Below are positions 24,353 through 32,798 of a stretch of 55,360 nt of DNA, in pieces; position 1 is the first letter of the stretch, and each line of letters opens with the position of its first letter. Location: NCBI GenBank assembly GCA_910588295.1, contig CAJUQO010000016.1, positions 1 to 55,360 of the forward strand, written 5' to 3'. Under the pieces are notes generated by a model that saw nothing but the letters and a program-made list of their open reading frames with translations, was not told the origin of the DNA and ran no database searches. Both the position numbers and the translations under genes were made by a program. The DNA comes from an uncultured Lachnospiraceae bacterium (lineage in GTDB: Bacteria; Bacillota; Clostridia; Lachnospirales; Lachnospiraceae).

Positions 24353-26260
24353 CTATTCCTCACCCGACGGTGCCGCTTCTCCGCCGCCATCCGAAGCCGG
24401 CGGCTCCTGGCTGGAGGACGGCTCCTTCGGAGGCTCTTTGGAGGGTGTTTCCGGTGTATCCGTCTTCGAACTTGATCCCTTATCTTTGGAAGAAGAACCG
24501 CCTTTATCCTTGGAAGAAGAGGTATTTTTATCTTTAGAAGAGGAATTGCCTTTGTCCTTGGAAGAAGAACCTTCTTTATCCTTGGAAGAAGAGGTATCTT
24601 TATCTTTGCTGGAGGATTCCTCGTCATCCTCTTTCTTGTCGTCCTCCTTCTTGTCCGCCTTCTTATCTTCCTTCTTTTCCTTTCTGTCCACAAAGGGTTC
24701 CGCCGCCGCCAGCGTATAGCTGTGGGTATAGAAAATTACAATGGGTACTTCATCATCAATAATATCGTACAACGCCTTTGCCTTTGTCAGAGGCATATTC
24801 ACACATCCGTGAGAACCACTCCTCACATAGATCGACCCGCCGAAGCTCCCTCTCCAAGTCGCGTCATGGAAACCGTAGCCGCCATGGAAAGGCATCCAGT
24901 AATTTACATGGGATTCATAGGAATAATCCCCGTTGGAATACCGCCGGCCCCGCAGAGTACGATCCCTCTGCTTGTAATCCAGCAGATACACCCCCGTCGG
25001 CGTGTAACGGTCCTTTGTCATCTTTCCGGACACAAAATCACTTTCAAAGATCAATTTGCCTTCTTTGTAATAGTACATATGCTGCTTGGTCAAATTGACT
25101 TCGATATAGGTATCGCCAAAACCGCCGTTGTCTGTGGTAGCCATCCGTTTGGTATACTCCGGCTCTCTCGTAGTCTTTTCACCGTCATAGATCAGCTGTT
25201 TCAGTACTTCTACTTCCTTCGCCTGGTCAATCTGCCAGCCGTAATCCACGCTCTTCACCTTCACCGTGGAACCGTCCGTAGCCTTAAACTCCATCTCGCC
25301 CCCGAAGGAATCCGTCTCCTCGGCCATCTCAGCCACGTATTCTTTTATCTTCTCTGTAAATTTCTCATCGTCCCTCGTATAGTTCCCGTCGTCATCTTTA
25401 TCCAGCCATTTCACAAAAGTGTCGCCGTCCAGCACTTTCTCCCCGCCGGGCAGGTCATAGGTGATACTGGCCGCCGCATAGCTGTTCAGGTCGCTGGCCT
25501 GTTTTACCAGGATTTCGTTGTCCTCTGTCACCGCCGGTTTGGCATAAAGATCCAGCTCCTCCGCAGAAACGTCTGTTTTCCCCGACGAGATCGCTTCCTG
25601 GACAGCAGCCGTAAAAGCCTCCCTGTCAAGCTGGCTGCCTTCTTTGGCATCGATAATCTCGAAACTTCCGTCCTTGTACTCCAGATAAGCGTTCTCGGGC
25701 TCCACCTGGTTTTTATCCTGCATGGCGTTCATGCCCTCCAGGATAGCTGTCAGCTTCTCCTCATCATAGGTGGTATTGCTTGCCACCGTGTATTCCCTGG
25801 TATTCTGGGACTCCTTATACCAGTTCATAATATCCTGAGATGCCAGCAGCTGGGATACCTCGGTGCCCTCCACATACTTATAATCAATGTCCTTGCCGTC
25901 GATGATCTCCTGCTCTCCTCCCCGGAAAGAAAGAGTCAGGGAGTATTCCTCTACTTTGGCCCGGATCAGCGCCTCCACCTCCGCCGGAGTCAGATTACTG
26001 CTGTCCACCGAATTGATGGTGGTACCCGGAAAAAATTTCGTCTTAAATGTCTGGGCCCGGATCGTATATACCCCGGCCACCGTCCCTGCCGCCACTACCA
26101 CTACAGCAAGACCGGCCAGAATAATATATTTTTTCTTGCCTTTCTTTCTATCTTCATGTCCCCCGTCAAAAGCCGACAGTTTCTGGACATCAACGCCTAA
26201 AATCTCATCCAGCTCCGCTTCCAGCTTCATGCCGAGGCCGTTGTCTCTTACCTTTGCCAT
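24353..26260 (-). CDS. L,D-transpeptidase (YkuD) with PG-binding domains
   Basis: A 635-residue membrane-anchored enzyme expected to cross-link peptidoglycan. It has a short cytoplasmic start, a membrane segment (IILAGLAVVVVAAGTVAGVY), then extracellular VanW-like PG-binding domains. The YkuD catalytic domain follows, with HGGYGFHD and SGSHGCVN (nucleophile Cys in SHGC). The C-terminal tail is a Ser/Lys/Asp repeat region, probably wall-spanning. The start at 26260 has AGGAG 8 bases upstream; the open frame continues 24 codons further without support. It is followed by a coupled HAD phosphatase gene. Confidence 0.9.
   Translation of the reverse strand: MAKVRDNGLGMKLEAELDEILGVDVQKLSAFDGGHEDRKKGKKKYIILAGLAVVVVAAGTVAGVYTIRAQTFKTKFFPGTTINSVDSSNLTPAEVEALIRAKVEEYSLTLSFRGGEQEIIDGKDIDYKYVEGTEVSQLLASQDIMNWYKESQNTREYTVASNTTYDEEKLTAILEGMNAMQDKNQVEPENAYLEYKDGSFEIIDAKEGSQLDREAFTAAVQEAISSGKTDVSAEELDLYAKPAVTEDNEILVKQASDLNSYAAASITYDLPGGEKVLDGDTFVKWLDKDDDGNYTRDDEKFTEKIKEYVAEMAEETDSFGGEMEFKATDGSTVKVKSVDYGWQIDQAKEVEVLKQLIYDGEKTTREPEYTKRMATTDNGGFGDTYIEVNLTKQHMYYYKEGKLIFESDFVSGKMTKDRYTPTGVYLLDYKQRDRTLRGRRYSNGDYSYESHVNYWMPFHGGYGFHDATWRGSFGGSIYVRSGSHGCVNMPLTKAKALYDIIDDEVPIVIFYTHSYTLAAAEPFVDRKEKKEDKKADKKEDDKKEDDEESSSKDKDTSSSKDKEGSSSKDKGNSSSKDKNTSSSKDKGGSSSKDKGSSSKTDTPETPSKEPPKEPSSSQEPPASDGGGEAAPSGEE
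24480..24620. repeat. Ser/Lys-rich tandem repeat in the L,D-transpeptidase tail
   Basis: Degenerate 21-30 base units encoding SSSKDKG-like blocks, repeated about seven times near the C-terminus. Likely a flexible linker that may vary in copy number. Confidence 0.65.
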
Positions 26261-26427
26261 AAATGTTTCTCCTGCCTCCCCAAACCTGCCGTTTCCGCAA
26301 AAATACACCTCGAACCGGTTATATTTTCTCAAGATTATCCGCGCAGTTACTCATATGACATTATTATACATGATTCGTCCCTAAATGGGTTACAATTTTC
26401 ATGAAATTTTATTAAAAATTTTAGAAC

Positions 26428-26464
26428 ATTTGTGACAGTCCGGACAATTTGGCTTGTCACAAAT
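26428..26464. repeat. TGTRAC-type intergenic hairpin, copy 4
   Basis: A 10-bp stem, 26428-26437 with 26455-26464, with a 17-base loop. The left arm (TGTGACAGTCCGG) resembles the other copies. It lies between htrA and the L,D-transpeptidase gene. Confidence 0.5.
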
Positions 26465-26539
26465 ATTAGCTTTATAAAGCGCAGTGAAACCGGCACGAAT
26501 CTCCCCGCGCCGGTCTGTCTGCCCCGCCTCTTTTGTATA

Positions 26540-28012
26540 TTAGTTCAGCCAGTCCTCAAAAAGACCGTTTCCAAATTCGTCACCCCTTCTCCCGTATATT
26601 TCTTCGTCATCCCCGTAAGGATCCTGGTTATTGGGGTTATTGGGGTTATTGGGGTTCTGGCGGCTTTGGCCATCATTTTCATCTGTAGAGCTGATCACCT
26701 GTTTTGCCAGTGTGACATTGACCACCTGCTCCTCATACACACCGCCCGACGCGCGCTGGATGGTCACTTCCACCGTCTCGCCGGCTTTGTAGTACTCCAG
26801 GCTGCTGACCAGCATTTCCTTATCCGACATGGACTGTCCGTCAAACTTTGTGATGACGTCGCCCTTTTTGATTCCGGCCGCAGCGGCGGCGCCGCCCTCA
26901 CCGACTTCGTCTACATAGACGCCTATCGGAATATTGTACATTTCCGCCACATCAGAGGTCACATTTTTGCAGTTAATACCGAGATAGCCCCTGTCCGCCT
27001 CGTCCACTTTATGACGGGTCTCCCTGGTCATCAGTTCATCAATAATCTCCTTTGCTGTCGTGATCGGGATGGCATAACCCATTCCTTCCACCTGCTCATC
27101 CGCGTATTTTGCCGAATTAATGCCGACAACCTCTCCCCTCATATTAATCAGGGCGCCGCCGCTGTTACCGGGGTTGATTGCCGCGTCCGTCTGGATCAGG
27201 GAGGCGGTCATATTATCAATAGTTACTGCTCTGTCTAATGCGCTGACATAACCGCTGGTCACAGACTGACCGGAACCAAGGGCATTACCGATAGCCACTA
27301 CCTGCTCGCCAACCTCCAGCTTGTCAGAATCCCCCAAGGCCGCAATCTTAACATTCTTCATGGTGTCTTCACTGATATCCGCCAAGTCTATGGCCACTAC
27401 AGCCAGATCGTTACTGGCATCCGTACCTTTTACCACCGCTTCATACACATGCTCCTCATCATCATTGAAGCAGACGGACAGATTCTCGGCCCCGGCCACC
27501 ACGTGGTTGTTGGTCACAATCAAAAGCTCCGAATCGTTCTTTCCAACGATAAAACCTGATCCGGCGCCGGGCACTTCATAGGACTGGGAACCGAAGAAGC
27601 TCCTCACTTCCTGGACGGATGTACTGGTAATGGATACCACCGAAGGGAGACACTCCTTCGCGATCTGGGACACGGTATAGTCCCCGGAGCTTCCGTCCGC
27701 CTCCTTTACGGCGGATTCCGTGGTCTGGGCCGTAGGCGTCTGGGCAATACCCGTGGCGGCTACGGTATTCTTCGTTGATGCTTCCACAGGAATCCTGTCC
27801 ACCCCGGTGGCTTTGACTACACCGTAGAATACCAGGCCGGCCGTCAGCCCGAATACAACGCCTGTGGAGACCGCCGCCCCGACTCGTTTTAACCCACGGC
27901 GTTCCTTTTTCGGCTTCTTGGGTTCTACCGGCGGTTCGGGCTGCCGAAGCTCCCCGTGGAAGGAATAATTATCATCGGTACCCTGTGTATAATCATAATA
28001 GCTGTCACTCAT
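26540..28012 (-). CDS. htrA: HtrA/DegP-like membrane-anchored serine protease with PDZ domain
   Basis: Quality-control protease for the cell surface. It has 490 residues: a cytoplasmic tail rich in charged residues, a membrane segment (about 45-68), the trypsin-like domain, one PDZ domain (about 330-420) and an Asn-Pro-rich, acidic C-terminal tail. The catalytic triad is seen as His in VTNNHVVAG, Asp in SNDLAVV and Ser in PGNSGGAL. The layout matches HtrA proteases of Firmicutes. It lies alone between gene pairs, and no clear CssRS-type operator is seen. Confidence 0.93.
   Translation of the reverse strand: MSDSYYDYTQGTDDNYSFHGELRQPEPPVEPKKPKKERRGLKRVGAAVSTGVVFGLTAGLVFYGVVKATGVDRIPVEASTKNTVAATGIAQTPTAQTTESAVKEADGSSGDYTVSQIAKECLPSVVSITSTSVQEVRSFFGSQSYEVPGAGSGFIVGKNDSELLIVTNNHVVAGAENLSVCFNDDEEHVYEAVVKGTDASNDLAVVAIDLADISEDTMKNVKIAALGDSDKLEVGEQVVAIGNALGSGQSVTSGYVSALDRAVTIDNMTASLIQTDAAINPGNSGGALINMRGEVVGINSAKYADEQVEGMGYAIPITTAKEIIDELMTRETRHKVDEADRGYLGINCKNVTSDVAEMYNIPIGVYVDEVGEGGAAAAAGIKKGDVITKFDGQSMSDKEMLVSSLEYYKAGETVEVTIQRASGGVYEEQVVNVTLAKQVISSTDENDGQSRQNPNNPNNPNNQDPYGDDEEIYGRRGDEFGNGLFEDWLN
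26629..26660. repeat. 9-bp tandem repeat at the htrA 3' end
   Basis: The 9-base unit ATTGGGGTT is repeated about three times, encoding Asn-Pro-Asn repeats in the C-terminal tail of HtrA. A candidate for slippage. Confidence 0.7.
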
Positions 28013-28140
28013 CTTATTTTGACCTCCCTGTACTTCGTTTTGATGGTTGTATCATACGTGTAAATTGTTATGCATTTTTGTTAAATTTGTGAAGGAACTG
28101 TGTTTTCTAAAAATTATGGCCGGCATACTCTGGCGCCGTG

Positions 28141-28599
28141 CTACTGCCACTCAAAAATCAGGTGTACGTACACATCCGCCCCGACGGCCGCACTGTCGCG
28201 GTACCCCTGAAGACACACCGGAGGAGCTGCCTCGCCGGGGCCAAGGAGGACATCGCAGTACAGCCACCCATCCCCACCATCATACCAGCTCTCCCTGTTT
28301 ATGATAAAGGCGGTATGAATGCCCTCCCGGCAGTCGAAACCGGCCTGTCCCGCACCGAACACAGGACGTATGCGCAGATGATACCGCCCTTTCTCATTAT
28401 GATACAGAGACGCCACGGCCGCGTCCTCCCAAAAAGCCAGCGGCTCCTCCGGCGCGCCGGCGTCCGCCAAAATCGCCGGAAGAGTATCATATTCCACCGC
28501 ATGTGCCGTCTCCAGCCAGTACACTGCCGCAAAAAGTACCAGCATAACCAGCACATACAGGCTTGTCTTTACGTACAGGATGGTTTTCCTGTTCTCCAA
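28141..28599 (-). CDS. Exported protein resembling SipW/CalY-type substrates
   Basis: A 152-residue exported protein: a short start, one hydrophobic signal or anchor segment (LYVLVMLVLFAAVYWL), then a beta-rich domain. The segment INRESWYDGGDGWLY, followed by LLGPGEAAPP, recalls the camelysin/TasA-type beta-sandwich, which often reads DGWYYY...LxPGEST. This likeness is by pattern only. The start is a TTG at 28599 with GGAGG 5 bases upstream; the open frame runs to 28650 without a signal peptide layout that fits better. Divergent from the HPr-kinase-like gene. Confidence 0.55.
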   Translation of the reverse strand: MENRKTILYVKTSLYVLVMLVLFAAVYWLETAHAVEYDTLPAILADAGAPEEPLAFWEDAAVASLYHNEKGRYHLRIRPVFGAGQAGFDCREGIHTAFIINRESWYDGGDGWLYCDVLLGPGEAAPPVCLQGYRDSAAVGADVYVHLIFEWQ

Positions 28600-28770
28600 C
28601 TGCCCCTCCCTTTCAGGGAAATCTGCCCCGCAGTACTCTCCCCTCCCCAAACGCTATATATGGACTTGTCCTGCCGCCGCATTTCAAAAACGCCGTCCGC
28701 ATCCGGACAAACCACTTCACCAATATGAGTATATGCGGAGAATTGTAAAATATACATATAGAAAACCCGG

Positions 28771-28799
28771 ATTGCCATTCCTGCCAAAAAGGAGTATAC
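28771..28799 (+). promoter_or_regulatory. Promoter of the HPr-kinase-like gene
   Basis: TTGCCA (28771-28776), 17-base spacer, TATACT (28794-28799), about 36 bases upstream of the start codon. Confidence 0.65.
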
Positions 28800-28834
28800 T
28801 GAGTTTATCAACACACTGGAAGAAAGGAGCCGAC

Positions 28835-29701
28835 ATGCACCTGAAGCTGCGTCTGGGAAACTGCACCGTACTTTTTCTGGCAGACAGCTACATCCCCTGG
28901 GACGGCAGGCTGTCTGCTTTTTGCGCCCCTGATGACGGTGCCATGCCGGATCTGGCCTATACCATATGCGTGGCAGACACATTGCAGATCAGCGGACATC
29001 GCTGCCTCAGACGGACGCCCTTTTACCAGGTATATACGGACGGACACCGGGAAGCCTGGTACTACACTTTCCCCGACGGCACGGTCTATGCCGCCTGCCA
29101 GGAGGAATCTGAAAATCATTTCTCTATCTGGTATGCGCGGGACTTTCTGTCTTACCTGCAGGGCAACACAACGCTTTTCTATCTCTCTGCCCTGGAATAC
29201 CGGATGATCCGCCGGGGCGACTTGATCCTGCACGCCTCCTCCATACTGGATCAGGGACGGGCGGTGCTTTTTTCCGCCCCTTCGGGCACGGGCAAATCTA
29301 CCCAGGCCGCTCTGTGGCAACACTGCAGACACAGCCGCCTGGCCAACGGGGATCGGGTGCTGCTGCACAGGGAGGAAGGCCCATGGCTGGCCTGCGGCTG
29401 GCCCATGGCCGGCAGCTCCGGGGTAAGTATCCCCTACCGCACCCCCATCCGCACCCTGGTTCTTCTGGACAAGGCATCCAAAAATATCATCCGCCGCCTG
29501 TCATCCGGTGAGGCATGGAATCTTATCAGAAGGGAAATCGTCCTGCGCCCCTGGGATGCAACGGATAAATCTCTCGCCGACAAGCTGCTGCGAAGCTTTT
29601 GCTCAAGTACTCCTGTGTACACCTATGCCTGCCGCAAAGACGAAAGCGCCGTAGATACCCTGTACCGCACCCTGGTACAGGATGGCCTCTATGAACCATA
29701 A
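28835..29701 (+). CDS. HPr kinase-like P-loop protein
   Basis: A 288-residue protein with a P-loop of HPr-kinase type (SAPSGTGKST). It is not a standard HprK, which has a separate N-terminal domain and a different length. Related P-loop proteins occur beside peptide-modification and PqqD-type genes, but none is adjacent here. The start at 28835 has AAGGAG 5 bases upstream, and the frame extends further left without support. It is preceded by a TTGCCA-17-TATACT promoter. The phosphate acceptor is unknown. Its stop codon lies inside the terminator stem shared with the convergent gene. Confidence 0.6.
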   Translation: MHLKLRLGNCTVLFLADSYIPWDGRLSAFCAPDDGAMPDLAYTICVADTLQISGHRCLRRTPFYQVYTDGHREAWYYTFPDGTVYAACQEESENHFSIWYARDFLSYLQGNTTLFYLSALEYRMIRRGDLILHASSILDQGRAVLFSAPSGTGKSTQAALWQHCRHSRLANGDRVLLHREEGPWLACGWPMAGSSGVSIPYRTPIRTLVLLDKASKNIIRRLSSGEAWNLIRREIVLRPWDATDKSLADKLLRSFCSSTPVYTYACRKDESAVDTLYRTLVQDGLYEP

Positions 29702-29745
29702 AGTATAAAAGAGAATCCCGGAGCCGGGATTCTCTTTTATACTTT
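29700..29745. terminator. Perfect 22-bp bidirectional terminator joining two stop codons
   Basis: Stem 29700-29721 with 29724-29745 and a 2-base formal loop. It overlaps the stop codons of both convergent genes, so the intergenic space consists of the hairpin itself. The outer arms give T-rich ends on both strands. Confidence 0.9.
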
Positions 29746-31174
29746 ATTTTGTCTTTTTCTTTACGGTTTTGGACCAGCTCCCATATACCTTACTGCCCGC
29801 CGAGTCAAGACACCATCCCCGAGCCCTCACATAATAGGTCTTCCCCCTTTTCAGTTTGCTCAGCGTTATCTGGGTTTTGCCGACTCCCGTAGAAATACTC
29901 ACTTTATTCTTTTTAAACTTCTTATCCGTGGCCGCCATAATCTGATAACCCGACGCGGATTTCAGCGTCTTCACACGGACTGCCAGAGCTTTACTTTTTG
30001 CCGTCACTTTACTGACTTTGGCAGTACCCACCTTTATCCTCGCCCATTTGGCATACACATGGATATTTTTTCCTCCTCCGGTAATCCTGTCCACCTTCTG
30101 GGTGCGGCCCGCGTCACTGTACCATCCGGAAAACAGATAGCCTTTCCGGGTCGGCGCCATCAGTTCCACGTCTATATACCCCGTATAAGAAGAGGCATTG
30201 AACTTGCTGTTTGTCCCGCCGTTTAATGTATACGTCACACGATATGTATCCGCTTTACCCAGTTCCTGGAATGCTATGTTATTTCTCCCCGCAAACTCTT
30301 TAGGCAGGGATACATAATATTTCAATACATGCATCGGATACCAGGAACAGCCGTAACGCCACTGGCCGAAACGGGCAATACTGTTTTTATCCGTATACTT
30401 TCTGCCTTTACAGTATTTCTTCGCGTAAGCCGCGGCGTTCGTTTCCGTCCAGCCGGAATAACCGTTCGTCTTTAAATATCGGATATATCCCACCATACCG
30501 AAATTGTATCCCTGCATGATCACCTTGAAATTTTCCAGGTCTCCCGGCCCGTTTACCGGCCACAGAGACATGCCGTATTTCAGTTCGCGGATGCCGCACT
30601 CAATGGAATCCTCCGGGGTCTGGAAACCGCCGCTGCTAGTCTTGGGATATTCACTGGAATACCGCCCGTTTTTGCACTGCATCAGATCCTCCGGATGCCG
30701 GCCGCCGCTCTCAAGCATCAGCATGACCATAATCAAATCCGTATATGCCCCCATTCCCTGTTCTTCGGCGATCCGGGCTACCATATTCCGATAGCTCTCC
30801 GCCTGAACGCTAAGAGCCAGGGGCGCCGCGGCGCCGTAGATCTTAACCTTCCCACAGCCGGAAAAAGCGTTCGACGCAATCATCACATCCACATTGGGTA
30901 TAACCACCTTTTCCAGCTTACTGCAGCCGGCAAAAGCACTGCTGCGGATAGCAGTCACCGTTGAGGGCAGCTCTACCTCCACGACGTCCTTTCCCGCAAA
31001 TACCTTTGTGTCGATGGTCTTTACACCGCTGGGAACAACCACATGGGCCTGAGGGCCGTTATATTTTGTCAAAACTCCATTGCTCACCGTAAAGAGGTCG
31101 GCTGCCCGCACGGTACAGGGCCCGAATAGCAGCAGACTTAAAAACAAAAGCAGTAATGCCGCAGATCTTCTCAT
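29744..31174 (-). CDS. Secreted LRR / lysozyme-like / InlB-repeat surface protein
   Basis: A 476-residue secreted protein with a signal peptide (LLLLFLSLLLFGPCTVRA). Domains in order: BspA-type leucine-rich repeats (about 35-115), then a lysozyme-like domain (about 120-300, with MLESGGRHPEDLMQ and the NFGMVGYIRYLKTNG region). An InlB B-repeat follows (about 310-380, with GYLFSGWYSDAGRTQKV), then a C-terminal Fn3-like region (390-476). The lysozyme-like domain is of the type found in conjugative transfer proteins. Probably a peptidoglycan-cutting surface enzyme or adhesin; I infer activity from the domain only. Strong GGAGG before the ATG. Confidence 0.8.
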   Translation of the reverse strand: MRRSAALLLLFLSLLLFGPCTVRAADLFTVSNGVLTKYNGPQAHVVVPSGVKTIDTKVFAGKDVVEVELPSTVTAIRSSAFAGCSKLEKVVIPNVDVMIASNAFSGCGKVKIYGAAAPLALSVQAESYRNMVARIAEEQGMGAYTDLIMVMLMLESGGRHPEDLMQCKNGRYSSEYPKTSSGGFQTPEDSIECGIRELKYGMSLWPVNGPGDLENFKVIMQGYNFGMVGYIRYLKTNGYSGWTETNAAAYAKKYCKGRKYTDKNSIARFGQWRYGCSWYPMHVLKYYVSLPKEFAGRNNIAFQELGKADTYRVTYTLNGGTNSKFNASSYTGYIDVELMAPTRKGYLFSGWYSDAGRTQKVDRITGGGKNIHVYAKWARIKVGTAKVSKVTAKSKALAVRVKTLKSASGYQIMAATDKKFKKNKVSISTGVGKTQITLSKLKRGKTYYVRARGWCLDSAGSKVYGSWSKTVKKKTK

Positions 31175-31330
31175 ATTCCTCCACCTTTCTTCATTCCTCG
31201 ACAGTTCGTCCGCCGTTCACCCCCACCGGAACCCCTGTTGTAAACAATCTTACACTATTTGTAATTGTTTTGCAATATTTATCTGCCGAATGTCATAAAA
31301 TTTTTAAATTTTTAGAAGATACAGGAAAAC

Positions 31331-31385
31331 CCGCCCTCTAACATGAGAGCGGGCCCGGCAGCACATGAAAAACCCCTCCGGCGGG
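31331..31385 (-). terminator. Two tandem terminators after lysA
   Basis: On the minus strand, a CCCC/GGGG stem followed by TTTTT (about 31371-31385) and then a CCCGC-type stem followed by TTTT (about 31331-31356). Two hairpins in a row would ensure that lysA transcription stops before the surface protein gene. Confidence 0.65.
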
Positions 31386-31411
31386 GATATCAGCCTGTGC
31401 CAAACAGCTGC

Positions 31412-32683
31412 TTACACAAACAATTTATCATACATGTCATATTCGTCAAAAGTGGCGAAATAATCCTTTGGCGTCTCCGCCCTGCGGATCACCCGGTAGC
31501 TGCCGTCCTCTTTCAGCAGCACCTCCGCCGACCGGAGCTTTCCGTTATAATTATACCCCATGGCAAACCCGTGGGCGCCCGTATCGTGGATGAACAGCAG
31601 ATCGCCGATATCAATCTTTGGCAGCATCCTGTCGATGGCAAATTTATCGCAGTTCTCGCACAGGGAGCCTGTCACATCATACATGTGGTCGCAGGGAGCG
31701 TCCTCCCTGCCCATCACCGTGATGTGATGGTAAGCCCCGTAAATGGCCGGGCGCATCAGGTTCACTGCGCAGGCGTCGCAGCCGATGTATTCCTTGTGGA
31801 TGTGTTTCTCGTGGATGGCCGTTGTCACCAGCCCGCCGTAGGGGCCTGTCATGAAACGGCCCATCTCCGTGTAGATGGCCGTCTCCCCCAGTCCTGCCGG
31901 AACCAGCACTTCCTCATAGACCTTGCGGACGCCCTCGCCGATCTCCTGGATATCATTGGGCTCCTGATCCGGCCGGTAGGGGATGCCCACGCCGCCGGAC
32001 AGATTGATGAAAGAGATCTCCACCCCCGTCTTCTCCTTAATCTCCACTACAGTCTCAAAAAGGACTTTCGCCAGCAGGGGATAATATTCGTTGGTCACGG
32101 TGTTGCTGGCCAGAAAAGCATGGATACCGAACTCCTTTACCCCTTTCTCTTTCAGCACTTTGTAGGCCTCGAAAAGCTGTTCCTTCGTCATGCCGTATTT
32201 GGAATCCCCCGGATTGTCCATGATGTCATTGCTGATCTTGAACACACCGCCCGGGTTGTAACGGCAACTCAGTTTTTTCGGCAGATCCCCCGTCGCCTTT
32301 TCCAGAAACGCTATATGGGTAAAATCATCCAGATTGATGATCGCATTATATTTTCTGGCATACTGAAATTCCTCCGCCGGTGTGGCGTTGGAGGAAAACA
32401 TAATATCGTCCCCCACACAGCCGACGGCCTGGGACAGCATCAGTTCCGTCAGGGAAGAGCAGTCGCAGCCGCAGCCGTACTCCTTCATGATCTTGATCAG
32501 AAACGGGTTCGGGCAGGCCTTGACAGCGAAATACTCTTTATAACCCTTATTCCAGGCAAAAGCTTTTTTGATCGCCTCACAGTTCCTGCGGATGCCGGCC
32601 TCATCGTAGATGTGAAAGGGAGTCGGTACTTCGCGGACAATCTCTTCCAGCTTCTCCTTTGTGACAAATGGTTTTTTTTTCAT
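31412..32683 (-). CDS. lysA: Diaminopimelate decarboxylase
   Basis: PLP-dependent fold-III decarboxylase that makes lysine from meso-diaminopimelate. It has 423 residues. The PLP lysine is in FAVKACPNP, the phosphate/PLP-binding glycine loop is NLSGGVG, and the C-terminal CENCDKF and DTGAHGFAMGYNYNG are characteristic of LysA. AGGAG lies 9 bases before the ATG. It is monocistronic, with tandem terminators after it. Related decarboxylases for other amino acids are possible, but the motifs fit LysA best. Confidence 0.9.
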   Translation of the reverse strand: MKKKPFVTKEKLEEIVREVPTPFHIYDEAGIRRNCEAIKKAFAWNKGYKEYFAVKACPNPFLIKIMKEYGCGCDCSSLTELMLSQAVGCVGDDIMFSSNATPAEEFQYARKYNAIINLDDFTHIAFLEKATGDLPKKLSCRYNPGGVFKISNDIMDNPGDSKYGMTKEQLFEAYKVLKEKGVKEFGIHAFLASNTVTNEYYPLLAKVLFETVVEIKEKTGVEISFINLSGGVGIPYRPDQEPNDIQEIGEGVRKVYEEVLVPAGLGETAIYTEMGRFMTGPYGGLVTTAIHEKHIHKEYIGCDACAVNLMRPAIYGAYHHITVMGREDAPCDHMYDVTGSLCENCDKFAIDRMLPKIDIGDLLFIHDTGAHGFAMGYNYNGKLRSAEVLLKEDGSYRVIRRAETPKDYFATFDEYDMYDKLFV

Positions 32684-32798
32684 AATATAACACTCCTCTT
32701 TTGCTTTTTTACGCTCCAGCCCCGTTTCCGGCGCTGTTTTGTTTTAATACGCTAAAGCAATATTTTTTCAGGCCGCCCCCCCCAAAGGGGGCCGCCTG

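Noticed and set aside
24340..24693. Very basic open frame over the L,D-transpeptidase tail
   Set aside because: It is the other frame of the Ser/Lys/Asp repeat and has no ribosome site.
32770..32798. GC-rich inverted repeat after the rhomboid-like gene as a terminator
   Set aside because: There is a hairpin, but the sequence after it is A-rich on the minus strand rather than T-rich, so it was not listed.
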